Assembly: GCA_963713275.1 (NCBI GenBank)
Contig: CAVQLG010000024.1
Coordinates: 1 to 64,000, forward strand
From: CAIWHR01 sp963713275
Lineage (GTDB): Bacteria > Pseudomonadota > Gammaproteobacteria > Burkholderiales > Casimicrobiaceae
Reading direction: 5' to 3'
Length of the DNA stretch: 64,000 nucleotides
In this document: in pieces, positions 8,171 through 16,004 of the stretch
How the letters are laid out: each line of letters begins with the position of its first letter
How positions within the stretch are numbered: position 1 is the stretch's first letter
The notes under the pieces: model-generated
Database searches by the model: none
Told to the model about the DNA's origin: nothing
Seen by the model: only the letters and a program-made list of their open reading frames with translations
Program-made: the position numbers and the translations under genes

Positions 8171-9010
8171 AGGCTCCGGTGGGTGTTCCACCGCTTTCGC
8201 GGTGGCCCTCAGTCCGGCTGCCATCATCTCGTTTCCAGCCCCCGCCACTTCGAACGTAGCGGGCGGGTTTCCCGCACTACGCTCACCTGTTTGCTTCGTG
8301 CCACGGGTTATGGGACCTATCCAACTGAGACGACTTTCCGCAGGTCCAGACGCACCCGGTGGCCGTTGAACAGTCCCAGGGTGGCATGCAGCCACTGCGT
8401 ACTCCACCGTTCCCAGCCGAAGCCCCGGCGGTTCCGGGCCCTACAGCCCCAGAACCGCCAGTGCGGTTCAGCCTTCGCCTTGGCGTATACCTTCCGTCTC
8501 AGGTCCTGCAAACTAACGGGCGTCGTTGTCATGCCGCCCTTGCCTCCCATGTTGCCGGAAGAGCTACAAACAGCAGGGCCCCTTCGCTCCACGGGCATTA
8601 CCCCGCTTCGACGCTACTATGGACCCGTCCGACTCCCTCTCGCCTTCGGCCGCTTTCCCGGTGTACCGGTTATACGGCCTACCTTGCTCCGTCGATTTCT
8701 CGCCGGGACGAGGAGGGTCTCTCCGTCAGTTGCTTAGCACGTCCTTGTCACCATGCCGTCGATAACCACCCCGCCGGAGTGTCCCATCGCTTCGGTCTGT
8801 TCGCGATGATCCATGCTGCCTTCGCCGTAGCCATTGCCAGCTCGGCCTCCGGGGCCAAAGTTTCGAGGCCACCTCTCGTTCGCTTGCGCTACGGCCTGGT
8901 GACTCGCCGCCATCCTTCCGATGGCGTTGTCGGTAGGCTTCAGAGTCCCGGTTTCCCCACTGCAACCCTGCTACCCAAGCTACGGGGCTCCGACTCTTAC
9001 CCCGGTGATC
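8171..9010 (-). mobile_element. Degenerate group II intron with internally deleted maturase gene
   Basis: On the minus strand the 3' part shows a domain-V-like hairpin near 8260-8290 (GCGTAGTGCGGGAAACCCGC) and a domain-VI-like stem close to 8200. It ends near CCGGAGCCTAAG. Upstream is a maturase remnant (8317-8598). A further 400 bp contain the GAGTCGGACGG and CATAGTAGCG patterns seen upstream of other intron-encoded proteins. The 5' end is not resolved. It directly abuts the 3' end of the complete intron at 9014-10913. Confidence 0.6.
8317..8598 (-). pseudogene. Group II intron maturase with RT domain deleted
   Basis: The N-terminal part MTTTPVSLQDLRRKVYAKAK followed by AEPHWRFWG is the conserved start of a common group II intron-encoded protein family. 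It is joined directly to RARNRRGFGWERWS and LGLFNGHRVRL, the C-terminal end of the same family. The whole reverse transcriptase core (normally over 300 residues, including YADD) is absent. The remaining 93-residue frame cannot encode an active maturase. The deletion junction lies near 8450. Confidence 0.75.
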
Positions 9011-9013
9011 GCG

Positions 9014-10913
9014 GTAGGAATACCGGTTGCCCGGTACCCCCCGCACAGATCCCGGCGTGCGCAATTCACGCACCGGGCTCCCACCTTGGGTGATTGACGG
9101 CAAAGCGTTGGCTGGGCCAGGGATGAAGGATTCTGGGTTGTGGGAGCCAGGTGTCGGCGATCTTCTTGAGCCGTGCCCACGTCATGCTGTCCTTCTGGCT
9201 GCGGCGCCGGAGCGCCCGCAGCCAGAGGCCGGTGACGTGGTGCCGGAAGGCACGGAGTGCCCGGGAGTTCGTGGGCACCGCGTGGTACACAAAGAAGCCG
9301 GTAACCACCTGCTTGAGCCATCGCCCCTGTTCGGGGATCGGTTCATGCCTGCGCTTTCGTAGTTGCTCCTTCACCTCCCGGAGCTTCGCTCGCATGCGGT
9401 CCCGGCGGGTCTTCCGCTGCAACTGGAAGGCCCCGCGGCGGGATTTACCGCAGATGAAGGTGAAGCCCAAGAACGTGAAGGTCTCCGGCTTCCCAAGGCC
9501 TCGCTGCTTGCGCCGGGCCGCAGCATAGCGGCCAAACTCCAGCAGTCGAGTCTTGTCCGGATGGAGCGCAAGCGAGAACTGCTCAAACCGCAGCCGCATC
9601 GCGTCCCAGAAACGCCGCGCGTCGACTTCATGCTGAAAGCCGACCAGGATGTCATCAGCGTACCGCACCATGATGACGTTGCCGGTAGCTTCCCGCCGTC
9701 GCCACCGCTCGGCCCAGAGATCGAAGACGTAGTGCAGGTACACGTTGGCGAGCAGCGGTGATACTACCGCCCCTTGTGGCGTACCCATGTCACTGACGCT
9801 CCACTCTCCATCTTCCAGGACACCCGCCTTGAGCCACTTGCGCACGAGGCGGATGATGCGCTTGTCGCCGATCCGGTGCTCCAGGAAACGAATCAGCCAC
9901 TCCTGGCTGACCGAGTCGAAGAAGCTCCGTATGTCGGCGTCGAGAATCCAGTTCACCGGGGTGTTACCAATCCCCACCGATAGGGCGTCCAGCGCAGCGT
10001 GTTGACTGCGTCCCGGTCGGAAACCATACGAGAATCCGCGAAAGTCTTCCTCGTAAATCGCGTTCAGTACGGCGACTACCGCACGCTGGACGATCTTGTC
10101 TTCCAGCGCAGCGATCCCCAGTGGGCGCTGCTTCCCGCCCGGCTTCGGTATGTACCGTCGCCGGACCGGCAGTGCCCGGTACGCCCCGCGATGGACCCGT
10201 GTGTGCAAGTCCTGGAGGTTGTCTTCCAGTGCCGCCTCGTAGTCCTGCCATGTCAGGCCATCCACGCCAGGGGCGGCTTTGCGCTTGAGCGCCAAGAACG
10301 ACTCCCGTAGTAGGTCAACCGTAACATGGTGCAGAAGCGCGGTGAACCTCTCCTTCTTCCGCTGCCTTGCTGCTTGACGTACACGTTCCAGCCCCTGTGA
10401 CACGCTCGCCCGGTCCTGTGCCCGGTGCGTGTGTGGCCGGCCCGTGTTCCCCTTGGTCCCCGCCCTTGGCTCCGCCCACTCCGCCGCCGGTCGCCCAGCT
10501 TTGTTCGCAGGCTTCATCGCTACTATGGCAGGGTCTGACTGCTTGGATGCGTTCATCGCCGGCTTTGGCTCCTCGCCTTCCCGGCACGGACCGGCAATAC
10601 CCCGCCGGCCACATCCAAGCTCTCCCGGTTCCTGTACAAAGAGCGTCCACACGCGCCAGGGTCTTCGACCGCGCCGGGTCCAACGGGTGCTCGCAATAGC
10701 GCGCCCGCTGGTGTGGCCTTCCACAAAGTCCAATGTGTTGGCACCCGGGATGAGGGTTTTACGCGGCTCAATGGCTGGCTCATGTGCTCACCTGTCAACG
10801 CTTCGCTGATACCCTCGCGGATACCGAACGCATGACTCGGTGCCACTGTGGCTTGCTATGCCTTCAGTGCAGCGGACTTGCACCACCTACTCCTTGCCAG
10901 TCTCCCGGCGCAC
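9014..10913 (-). mobile_element. Complete group II intron with its own reverse transcriptase
   Basis: The 5' end on the minus strand reads GTGCGCCGGGAGACTGGC, fitting the GUGYG consensus, with GGTGCAAGTCC following. The 3' end carries a domain V hairpin (GAGCCCGGTGCG loop CGCACGCCGGG, near 9050-9080), then GTGCGGGGGG, a domain VI stem and CCTAC at about 9014. The length is about 1.9 kb. Domain V/VI is of the same type as in the two 757-bp ORF-less introns at 3513 and 18450. This makes its protein the obvious candidate for trans-splicing them (inference). Confidence 0.8.
9066..10556 (-). CDS. ltrA: Group II intron reverse transcriptase/maturase
   Basis: The protein has 496 aa. It has RT motifs APGVDGLTW, RPLGIAALEDKIVQRAV, FSYGFRPGRSQHAAL, the WILDADIRSFFDS block, GTPQGAVVSPLLANVYL and the catalytic YADD in VRYADDILVGF, followed by TFLGFTF and a C-terminal maturase (X) domain. 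No C-terminal HNH endonuclease is visible. The start MNASKQSD at 10556 is chosen over the longer frame because GAGGAG precedes it. The stop codon lies inside domain V. It assists splicing and retrohoming of its host intron. The frame is intact. Confidence 0.92.
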   Translation of the reverse strand: MNASKQSDPAIVAMKPANKAGRPAAEWAEPRAGTKGNTGRPHTHRAQDRASVSQGLERVRQAARQRKKERFTALLHHVTVDLLRESFLALKRKAAPGVDGLTWQDYEAALEDNLQDLHTRVHRGAYRALPVRRRYIPKPGGKQRPLGIAALEDKIVQRAVVAVLNAIYEEDFRGFSYGFRPGRSQHAALDALSVGIGNTPVNWILDADIRSFFDSVSQEWLIRFLEHRIGDKRIIRLVRKWLKAGVLEDGEWSVSDMGTPQGAVVSPLLANVYLHYVFDLWAERWRRREATGNVIMVRYADDILVGFQHEVDARRFWDAMRLRFEQFSLALHPDKTRLLEFGRYAAARRKQRGLGKPETFTFLGFTFICGKSRRGAFQLQRKTRRDRMRAKLREVKEQLRKRRHEPIPEQGRWLKQVVTGFFVYHAVPTNSRALRAFRHHVTGLWLRALRRRSQKDSMTWARLKKIADTWLPQPRILHPWPSQRFAVNHPRWEPGA

Positions 10914-11589
10914 GGACTGTCTCCCACTGGACGCGCCAGCCTTCGCTGGACGCACAACGGCTGGTATAGGGAAAAAGCTCCACCGTCCGGTATTGGCCGG
11001 TAGGGGCAGGTCGCCAACGGCCGCTTCGTGGAACCACGGTGCGTAGAAGGCAAATTCGGCTGACCGGCCGCCATGGAGACACCTGACCGACCGTTTCGGG
11101 TCGATTGCGGTAGTAGCCTGACGTGCCAACCGGTCATTCGGCCAGAACTCCAGGGGTACGACAGCTGACCACCACATTGCGGCCATTGGTGGCGACACAC
11201 CCCAATGGCCGTTGCGGCCGACTTGCGGACGTTGGGCCACTGCAAACGAACGTCAGCGCCGAGAAGAAATCGAACACCTGCTCGCCGATTCGTATCCTTG
11301 CGGCGGCCACGATTCGGCACGGCGGGCCGCCGGGTACCGCAGAACGAGGCGGCACGCAGGTCGTAATGCCAGCGGTGACTTGGTAAGCGCCAGGCCGGTT
11401 ACCCACCGCCCGATCCGCGCGTGCCACAGAGGGGCCGCACGCATCGGACCGTGGATAACCGGAGATTCACAGCATCGCCGTCTGTCGCCGATCTGATGTC
11501 AGACCGTTAGCGTGCCCGCTGTCAATCGTTTTCCGTGGCCTCATCGAGGCTCCGATTCCGGCGCGCAACGGCCGCGCGGTGTGGAAGGA
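10914..11589. other. No recognisable gene; decayed sequence
   Basis: Several short overlapping frames exist on both strands, but none has a recognisable domain, a ribosome binding site or family-like composition. The region lies between the 5' end of the group II intron and a LuxR-type remnant. It looks like eroded coding sequence. Confidence 0.4.
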
Positions 11590-11697
11590 TGTTGCCGTCT
11601 TCCATTGCACAAAGCGCACCTGATGGAAAAGCTGGAGGTCCGCAGCCTCGCCGAGTTGTTGCAGATCGCGCGGTCACTGCGAGGCTCTCAAGAGTAG
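11590..11697 (+). pseudogene. LuxR/FixJ-type HTH remnant (C-terminal recognition helix)
   Basis: The end of the frame reads LHKAHLMEKLEVRSLAELLQ followed by a natural stop. This is the recognition-helix end of a FixJ/NarL-type DNA-binding domain. It resembles the HTH encoded at 14534 (VHKATLMEKLKVRTLAELI) in both protein and DNA sequence. No receiver domain or first HTH helices are readable upstream. It is probably the tail of a second, mostly deleted, copy of the same regulator. Confidence 0.6.
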
Positions 11698-12189
11698 CCA
11701 TTACCCAGCAGAGCCGGGGGTGTTCGGAATAGCGGTTTCCCAAAGATTGGGGCGATCGCAATCCAACTGGCCAACTGGAGAGATGCAAAGCGCGGTTCGC
11801 GCATCCTTCCGGCGTACGGACGGCGCGCACCCTTAACGTCGCAGGGCGCCCTGCCGTGCGGTGTGTCTCCGCGTCGGAGCCCGGCGAGGTCCGATCGCCA
11901 AGAGCATCTGATCTGAATTGAACGCACACGCGGCCGCACGGATCGCGTTCAAGGATCACCGACGGCGGCGAATCGATGGTGGCCATCGGCGCGACCGTCG
12001 AGTCTAAGGGCTTTCCCGTAGTGGTTTCCCCCAATGGTGTCATGGCTATGCCAAGGCTACGATTTGTTCGGTGGCGAGCACTGCGTTCCGCCAACGTTGT
12101 CGGTGATCTCAAAGACCCGGCGAAATGCGTGCACGGCCTGATGCGTGCCGCAAGACCGAAACTAACCATTAGACGCAACACGACATTCG
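11698..12189. other. Upstream region of the NqrF-like gene, no gene seen
   Basis: About 490 bp without a supported ORF. It probably contains the promoter of the NqrF-like and CBS genes. The notable element is TAAGGGCTTTCCCGTAG at 12005-12021, described separately. No clear sigma-70 boxes were found. Confidence 0.4.
12005..12021 (+). promoter_or_regulatory. Candidate regulator site shared with the mrp/kinase region
   Basis: TAAGGGCTTTCCCGTAG is nearly identical to ATAAGGGCTTCCCGTAAG, found on the minus strand at 22051-22068 between the sensor kinase and mrpE. It is partly palindromic around GGGCTT(T)CCC. Both sites lie upstream of membrane bioenergetics genes and near FixJ-type regulators, so a shared operator is plausible (inference). 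Confidence 0.4.
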
Positions 12190-13416
12190 ATGGGTACCGT
12201 CCTTGCAGGAGTTGCGATCTTCACTTCAGTCCTCCTTCTCTTGGTTGGGCTGCTCCTGACTGCACGCCGTCAAATGGTGCCAATGGGAAACGTCCCACTC
12301 GTGATCAATGACGACACGAAGGCCGCAAAGAACGTTGCCGCTGGACAGACGCTCCTCAACACGCTCGCTGGATACGGCATATTCGTGCCCTCCGCCTGTG
12401 GTGGCAAGGGAACGTGCGGCGTCTGCAAAGTGGTCGTGAAGGAAGGCGGCGGCACACTGCTTCCGACAGAGACGGGCTTCGTGTCGCCCGGAATGGCGCG
12501 CCGCGGTCAGCGGCTGGCGTGTCAAGTCAAGGTGAAGCGACCGATGCAAATCGAACTGCCACCCGCGGCGTTCAGCGGCGGGCGGTGGCGATGTCAGGTC
12601 CTTAGCAATCGCAATGTCTCGACGTTCATCAAGGAGCTGAAACTCAAGCTGCCGGAGGGCGTCGATGTGCCGTTCCGAGCCGGAGGCTACGTTCAGATCG
12701 AGTGTCCTCCGCATCTGCTCTCGTTCCGCGACATCGACATCGATCCCCAGTTCGCCGAGGAATGGAACCGCTTCGATCTTTGGCGCTTCCGATCCTACGT
12801 GCCCGAAGGGTTGGAACGCTCCTATTCGATGGCCAATTACCCACTGGAGAAGGGGATTCTGCTGTTCACTATACGGATCGTGTTTCCGCCCGAATACGAC
12901 GAACACATTCCGCCCGGAAAGATGAGCTCGTGGCTGTTCGCGCTCAAGCCCGGAGACGAAGTGACCGTATCCGGGCCCTACGGCGACTTCTTCGCCCGCG
13001 ACTCGGACAACGAGATGTGCTTCGTGGCGGCTGGCGCAGGGATGGCGCCAATGCGGTCGCTCATTTTCGACCAACTGCTGCGCTTGAAGTCGCGGCGACA
13101 GATGACCTTCTGGTACTCGGCGCGCAACCTCTCCGAGGCATTCTACATCGAAGATTTCAATCGGCTGCAAAGCGAGCATGCCAACTTTCAATGGCACCTC
13201 GTCCTCTCGGAGCCACGAGAGCAAGATAACTGGACGGGACGGGTAGGCCTGGTTCGAAACAGCGTGTTGCGCGATCTTTACCTGGCCAGTCATCCGGCAC
13301 CGGAAGACATCGAGTACTACCTTTGCGGACCACACGTCATGACGCGTTCCGTGATTCAAATGCTCAGAGAGCTAGGCGTGGAGCGCGAGAACATTCTGCT
13401 TGACGACTTCGGCTGA
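12190..13416 (+). CDS. Orphan NqrF-like 2Fe-2S/FAD NADH oxidoreductase
   Basis: The protein has 408 aa, the same as NqrF. There is one N-terminal transmembrane helix (residues 4-24). A plant-type ferredoxin domain follows, with cluster ligands C70, C76, C79 and C111 (CGGKGTCGVC). The FAD-binding motif is RSYSMANYP and the NADH-binding region includes GAGMAPMRS and YYLCGPHVM. In the Na+-pumping NADH:quinone reductase, NqrF is the electron-entry subunit. Here nqrA-E are absent, so it must pass electrons to another acceptor, such as an oxygenase or a membrane quinone (inference). A CBS-domain gene follows 11 bp downstream and is probably co-transcribed. The ribosome binding site is weak. Confidence 0.88.
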   Translation: MGTVLAGVAIFTSVLLLLVGLLLTARRQMVPMGNVPLVINDDTKAAKNVAAGQTLLNTLAGYGIFVPSACGGKGTCGVCKVVVKEGGGTLLPTETGFVSPGMARRGQRLACQVKVKRPMQIELPPAAFSGGRWRCQVLSNRNVSTFIKELKLKLPEGVDVPFRAGGYVQIECPPHLLSFRDIDIDPQFAEEWNRFDLWRFRSYVPEGLERSYSMANYPLEKGILLFTIRIVFPPEYDEHIPPGKMSSWLFALKPGDEVTVSGPYGDFFARDSDNEMCFVAAGAGMAPMRSLIFDQLLRLKSRRQMTFWYSARNLSEAFYIEDFNRLQSEHANFQWHLVLSEPREQDNWTGRVGLVRNSVLRDLYLASHPAPEDIEYYLCGPHVMTRSVIQMLRELGVERENILLDDFG

Positions 13417-13427
13417 GGAGAACGACG

Positions 13428-13928
13428 GTGAACGGAATGACAGTAGGTGAACTTCTTCGCGAGCATGGTCAGGACGCCGCATACATACACGCATCCTCAT
13501 CGGTGCTGGATGCAGCGCAACTCATGGTGGAACGGGAGGTCAGCGCTGTTCTCGTGATGGACGGCGCAGAACTTCCGACCGGAATCTTCTCGGAAAGGGA
13601 ACTGCTGGAGCGTGTGGTGGCAGCGGGAGCGGATCCTTCGACAACACCTCTCTCCTTGGTCGCTAACCGCAACGTGAAGTGCGTATCCTCGGCGACGTCC
13701 TCCGAAGCCGCGCTTGCGCTCATGCACCTCCAAGGGTATTCACACCTCCTCGTTGTCGACGGTCCTGTCGCCAGGGGAGTGATATCGCTGCGCGAGCTCG
13801 CCACGCAACTGGTAAGGCATGGGGAGGGCCGGTATGAGTCGACGCTGCGGCTCGTCGGGTCATCGCCGCCCGGGAAGTTCGCGCCGGCGAAAGGGGCCGT
13901 CGAGATGACGGCTCAGGTCGGATCGTGA
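13428..13928 (+). CDS. CBS-domain protein
   Basis: The protein has 166 aa with two CBS motifs: ASSSVLDAAQLMVEREVSAV with GIFSERELLERVV (residues 22-67), and VSSATSSEAALALMHLQGYS with GVISLRELATQLV (about 85-137). CBS pairs bind adenine nucleotides and act as energy sensors. The GTG start has GAGGAG at ideal spacing. It follows the NqrF-like gene closely, so it may tune that reductase to NAD(H) or adenylate state (inference). The C-terminal 25 residues are unstructured. Confidence 0.85.
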   Translation: MNGMTVGELLREHGQDAAYIHASSSVLDAAQLMVEREVSAVLVMDGAELPTGIFSERELLERVVAAGADPSTTPLSLVANRNVKCVSSATSSEAALALMHLQGYSHLLVVDGPVARGVISLRELATQLVRHGEGRYESTLRLVGSSPPGKFAPAKGAVEMTAQVGS

Positions 13929-13985
13929 TCGGTCACATTCATGACTGCCTGGGTGCCAAAGTGTCACGTCGCGGAGACCCTGACC

Positions 13986-14002
13986 CGGCTCCGAAAGAGC
14001 CG
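13986..14002 (+). terminator. Hairpin after the CBS gene, weak terminator
   Basis: CGGCTC and GAGCCG form a 6-bp stem with loop CGAAA, 58 bp past the CBS stop. There is no T-run, so intrinsic termination would be weak. Confidence 0.3.
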
Positions 14003-14086
14003 CGGCGCGCAGGCAGCAGTCATCACTGGCTCAGTCATGTCCGATCCGGTAACTCCTGCACCACCATGACGAGCAGGGTCTAGCGA

Positions 14087-14833
14087 ATGAGCCTGACCGA
14101 CCGGGAGTTGATTGGGAGCGCCGAGCATCGTTCGCAATCCGCTGCCGAATGCGTCTATGTTTTCGAATCATGCGTGGAGAACGTGAACGCAGTGCGGAAC
14201 GTACTCGAGGCCGACGGCCTTCGCGTCCAGTTGGTCAGCAACGTGCATTCCCTCATGCACGCCAGCGTAGGCGACAGCGCCGCCTGCATATTGATCGGCG
14301 ACTGTGGACCAGCCGAGGACCTCCCAACTACGCTCGCAGACCATGGCATCACGGCGCCTATGGTGATGGTGAGCGACCGCTGCGACGTCAACTCGGTCCG
14401 GTCCGCGTTTCGCCGTGGAGTTGTCGACTGTCTCCGCGGGCCGTTCGATGAACGCGAACTCCTGCGCGCCGTGAGGCGCGCGCTGGCGCGGGACCGACTG
14501 AACCGTGTTTAGCGGGAGGAAGAAGCGACAGCCTTGAGACGTCTTGCGCGACTGTCGAGGCGCGAGAGCCAAGTCATGGCGATGGCGTGCGAGGGATACC
14601 GGAATCGCGAGATTGCTTTGCTGATCGGCGTCCGACCCCGGACGGTGGAGGTCCACAAGGCCACACTCATGGAAAAGCTCAAAGTCAGGACGCTGGCAGA
14701 GCTCATACGCGTCCGGGAGCACGGGGCCACCATGCCATCGACAGGCCGAAGGACGGGCGCTTGCGATTGCGCGAAGGAGTTCGCTCCGAACAAAGATGTG
14801 CGGCCGAAGCAGCGCTACGACCGAACCGCCTGA
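14087..14833 (+). CDS. FixJ-like regulator with degenerate receiver, split by amber stop
   Basis: The first frame (14087-14512, 141 aa) is a receiver-like domain. The acidic pair expected near the N-terminus is replaced (VYVFESC). The phosphoacceptor region is ILIGDCGP. The usual EKPFD lysine motif is RGPFDE. A TAG at 14510 interrupts the linker. The same frame resumes as a LuxR-type HTH, with SRRESQVMAMACEGYRNREI and PRTVEVHKATLMEKLKVRTL. A TTG at 14534 preceded by GGAGG at 14516 could restart translation, giving two proteins. Alternatives are a true nonsense mutation or a natural split into pseudo-receiver and DNA-binding protein. It lies downstream of the NqrF/CBS pair and probably regulates it (inference). 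Confidence 0.65.
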
Positions 14834-14884
14834 GCGGGCTGTATCGCGGCTTCGCGGCAGCCGCGTTGCACTTGAGGCGAAATT

Positions 14885-14897
14885 GGGTGTGGCTCTT
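14885..14897 (+). repeat. Left terminal inverted repeat of ISKra4-type element
   Basis: GGGTGTGGCTCTT matches exactly, on the opposite strand, the sequence at 17578-17590. Confidence 0.75.
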
Positions 14898-15119
14898 CTC
14901 CGCCGGCCCGTTTTTCTCGATTTGCCACACACTTAGGCGTTTTTCTAGGGTCGCTGGGGCACGCTTGTCGCTGGGCCATGCGCTCGGCGGGCGCATAGGG
15001 TCTGGTGATGGAGATCGATTTTCCGGTCGGGCCGTTTGCAGCGGCCGCTGTTGGCGGCTGGACATTTTCTGCGTGGTGCGCTACCGTGGGCTTGGGCAAC
15101 CAGAGCCGGAGGCACGCGC

Positions 15120-16004
15120 ATGGCAATACCGGTGGTGTCGTTCTGTGGCAGGGAATTCAGTAGCGCCGAAGTGCAGCTCATCGCGGCGCTGGTCCAGCGT
15201 TGCGCCGGCTTGAGTCGGATGGAGCTGGCCGCTACGGTGTGCGAGCTGCTGCAGTGGCAGCGTCCTGGCGGCGGGCTCAAGGCCCGCGAGTGTCGCGAGT
15301 TGCTCGAACGGCTCGACGGCCAGGGGGTGCTGCAACTGCCGCCCAAGCGCCAGACCAAGCCGGTGGGCAGCCGCACGCGGGTGCCGGTGAGCGCCCGCGG
15401 CGAACCGGGCGCGGTGCTGGAGGGCGAAGTCGGCGCCTTCGCGCCGGTGGTGCTCGAGCGGGTGCAAACGGCGCCGCAGCGGCTGCTATTTCGCGAGTTG
15501 GTGGGGCGGCATCACTACCTGGGGCATGCGGTGCCGTTCGGGGCGCAGCTGCGCTATCTGTTCTCGTCGGGAGCGCAGGTGTTGGGTGCGATGCAGTTCT
15601 CCAGCCCGGCCTGGCGCTTGGCGGTGCGCGAGCGCTGGATCGGCTGGGACGAGCCGGCCCGGCGCGCCAATCTGCAGCGGGTGGTCAACCAGAGCCGGTT
15701 TCTGATTCTGCCCTGGGTGCACATTGCCAACCTGGCCAGCCTCGTGCTGTCGCGCGCACTGCGGCGGCTACGCCAGGACTGGCCGGCCTGCTACGGGGTG
15801 GAGCCGCTCTTGGTGGAGACCTTGGTCGACGAGCGTCGCTACCGCGGTCACTGTTACCGGGCGGCGAACTGGCTCCGGCTGGGGGAGACGGCCGGGCGCG
15901 GGCGCATGGACCGGGCGCACCAGCGCGCGGGGGCCGCGCCCAAGGCGGTGTGGGTCTACCCGCTGGTGGCTGATGCCGCGCCGCGGCTGCGGGTGCAGCC
16001 ATGA
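15120..16004 (+). CDS. DUF4338 (DruA-like) protein, transposon-borne
   Basis: The protein has 294 aa and is intact. The domain shows RELVGRHHYLGHAVPFGAQ (residues 125-143), ERWIGWDE, NLQRVVNQSRFLILPWVHI and YRGHCYRAANWLRLGETAGRG, ending with AVWVYPL. It is the full-length counterpart of the intron-split copy at 3049. GGAGG lies 7 bp before the ATG. The stop overlaps the transposase start (ATGA), so the two proteins are translationally coupled. DUF4338 is best known as DruA of Druantia phage defence, but here it sits inside a transposon, arguing for a role in transposition such as DNA binding or nicking (inference). No catalytic residue can be assigned with confidence. Confidence 0.88.
   Translation: MAIPVVSFCGREFSSAEVQLIAALVQRCAGLSRMELAATVCELLQWQRPGGGLKARECRELLERLDGQGVLQLPPKRQTKPVGSRTRVPVSARGEPGAVLEGEVGAFAPVVLERVQTAPQRLLFRELVGRHHYLGHAVPFGAQLRYLFSSGAQVLGAMQFSSPAWRLAVRERWIGWDEPARRANLQRVVNQSRFLILPWVHIANLASLVLSRALRRLRQDWPACYGVEPLLVETLVDERRYRGHCYRAANWLRLGETAGRGRMDRAHQRAGAAPKAVWVYPLVADAAPRLRVQP

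Noticed and set aside
8136..10913. Single IS element explaining the RT and flanking repeats
   Set aside because: There are no transposase or terminal inverted repeats. Intron 5' GTGCGCC, domain V hairpins and YADD maturase fit group II introns.
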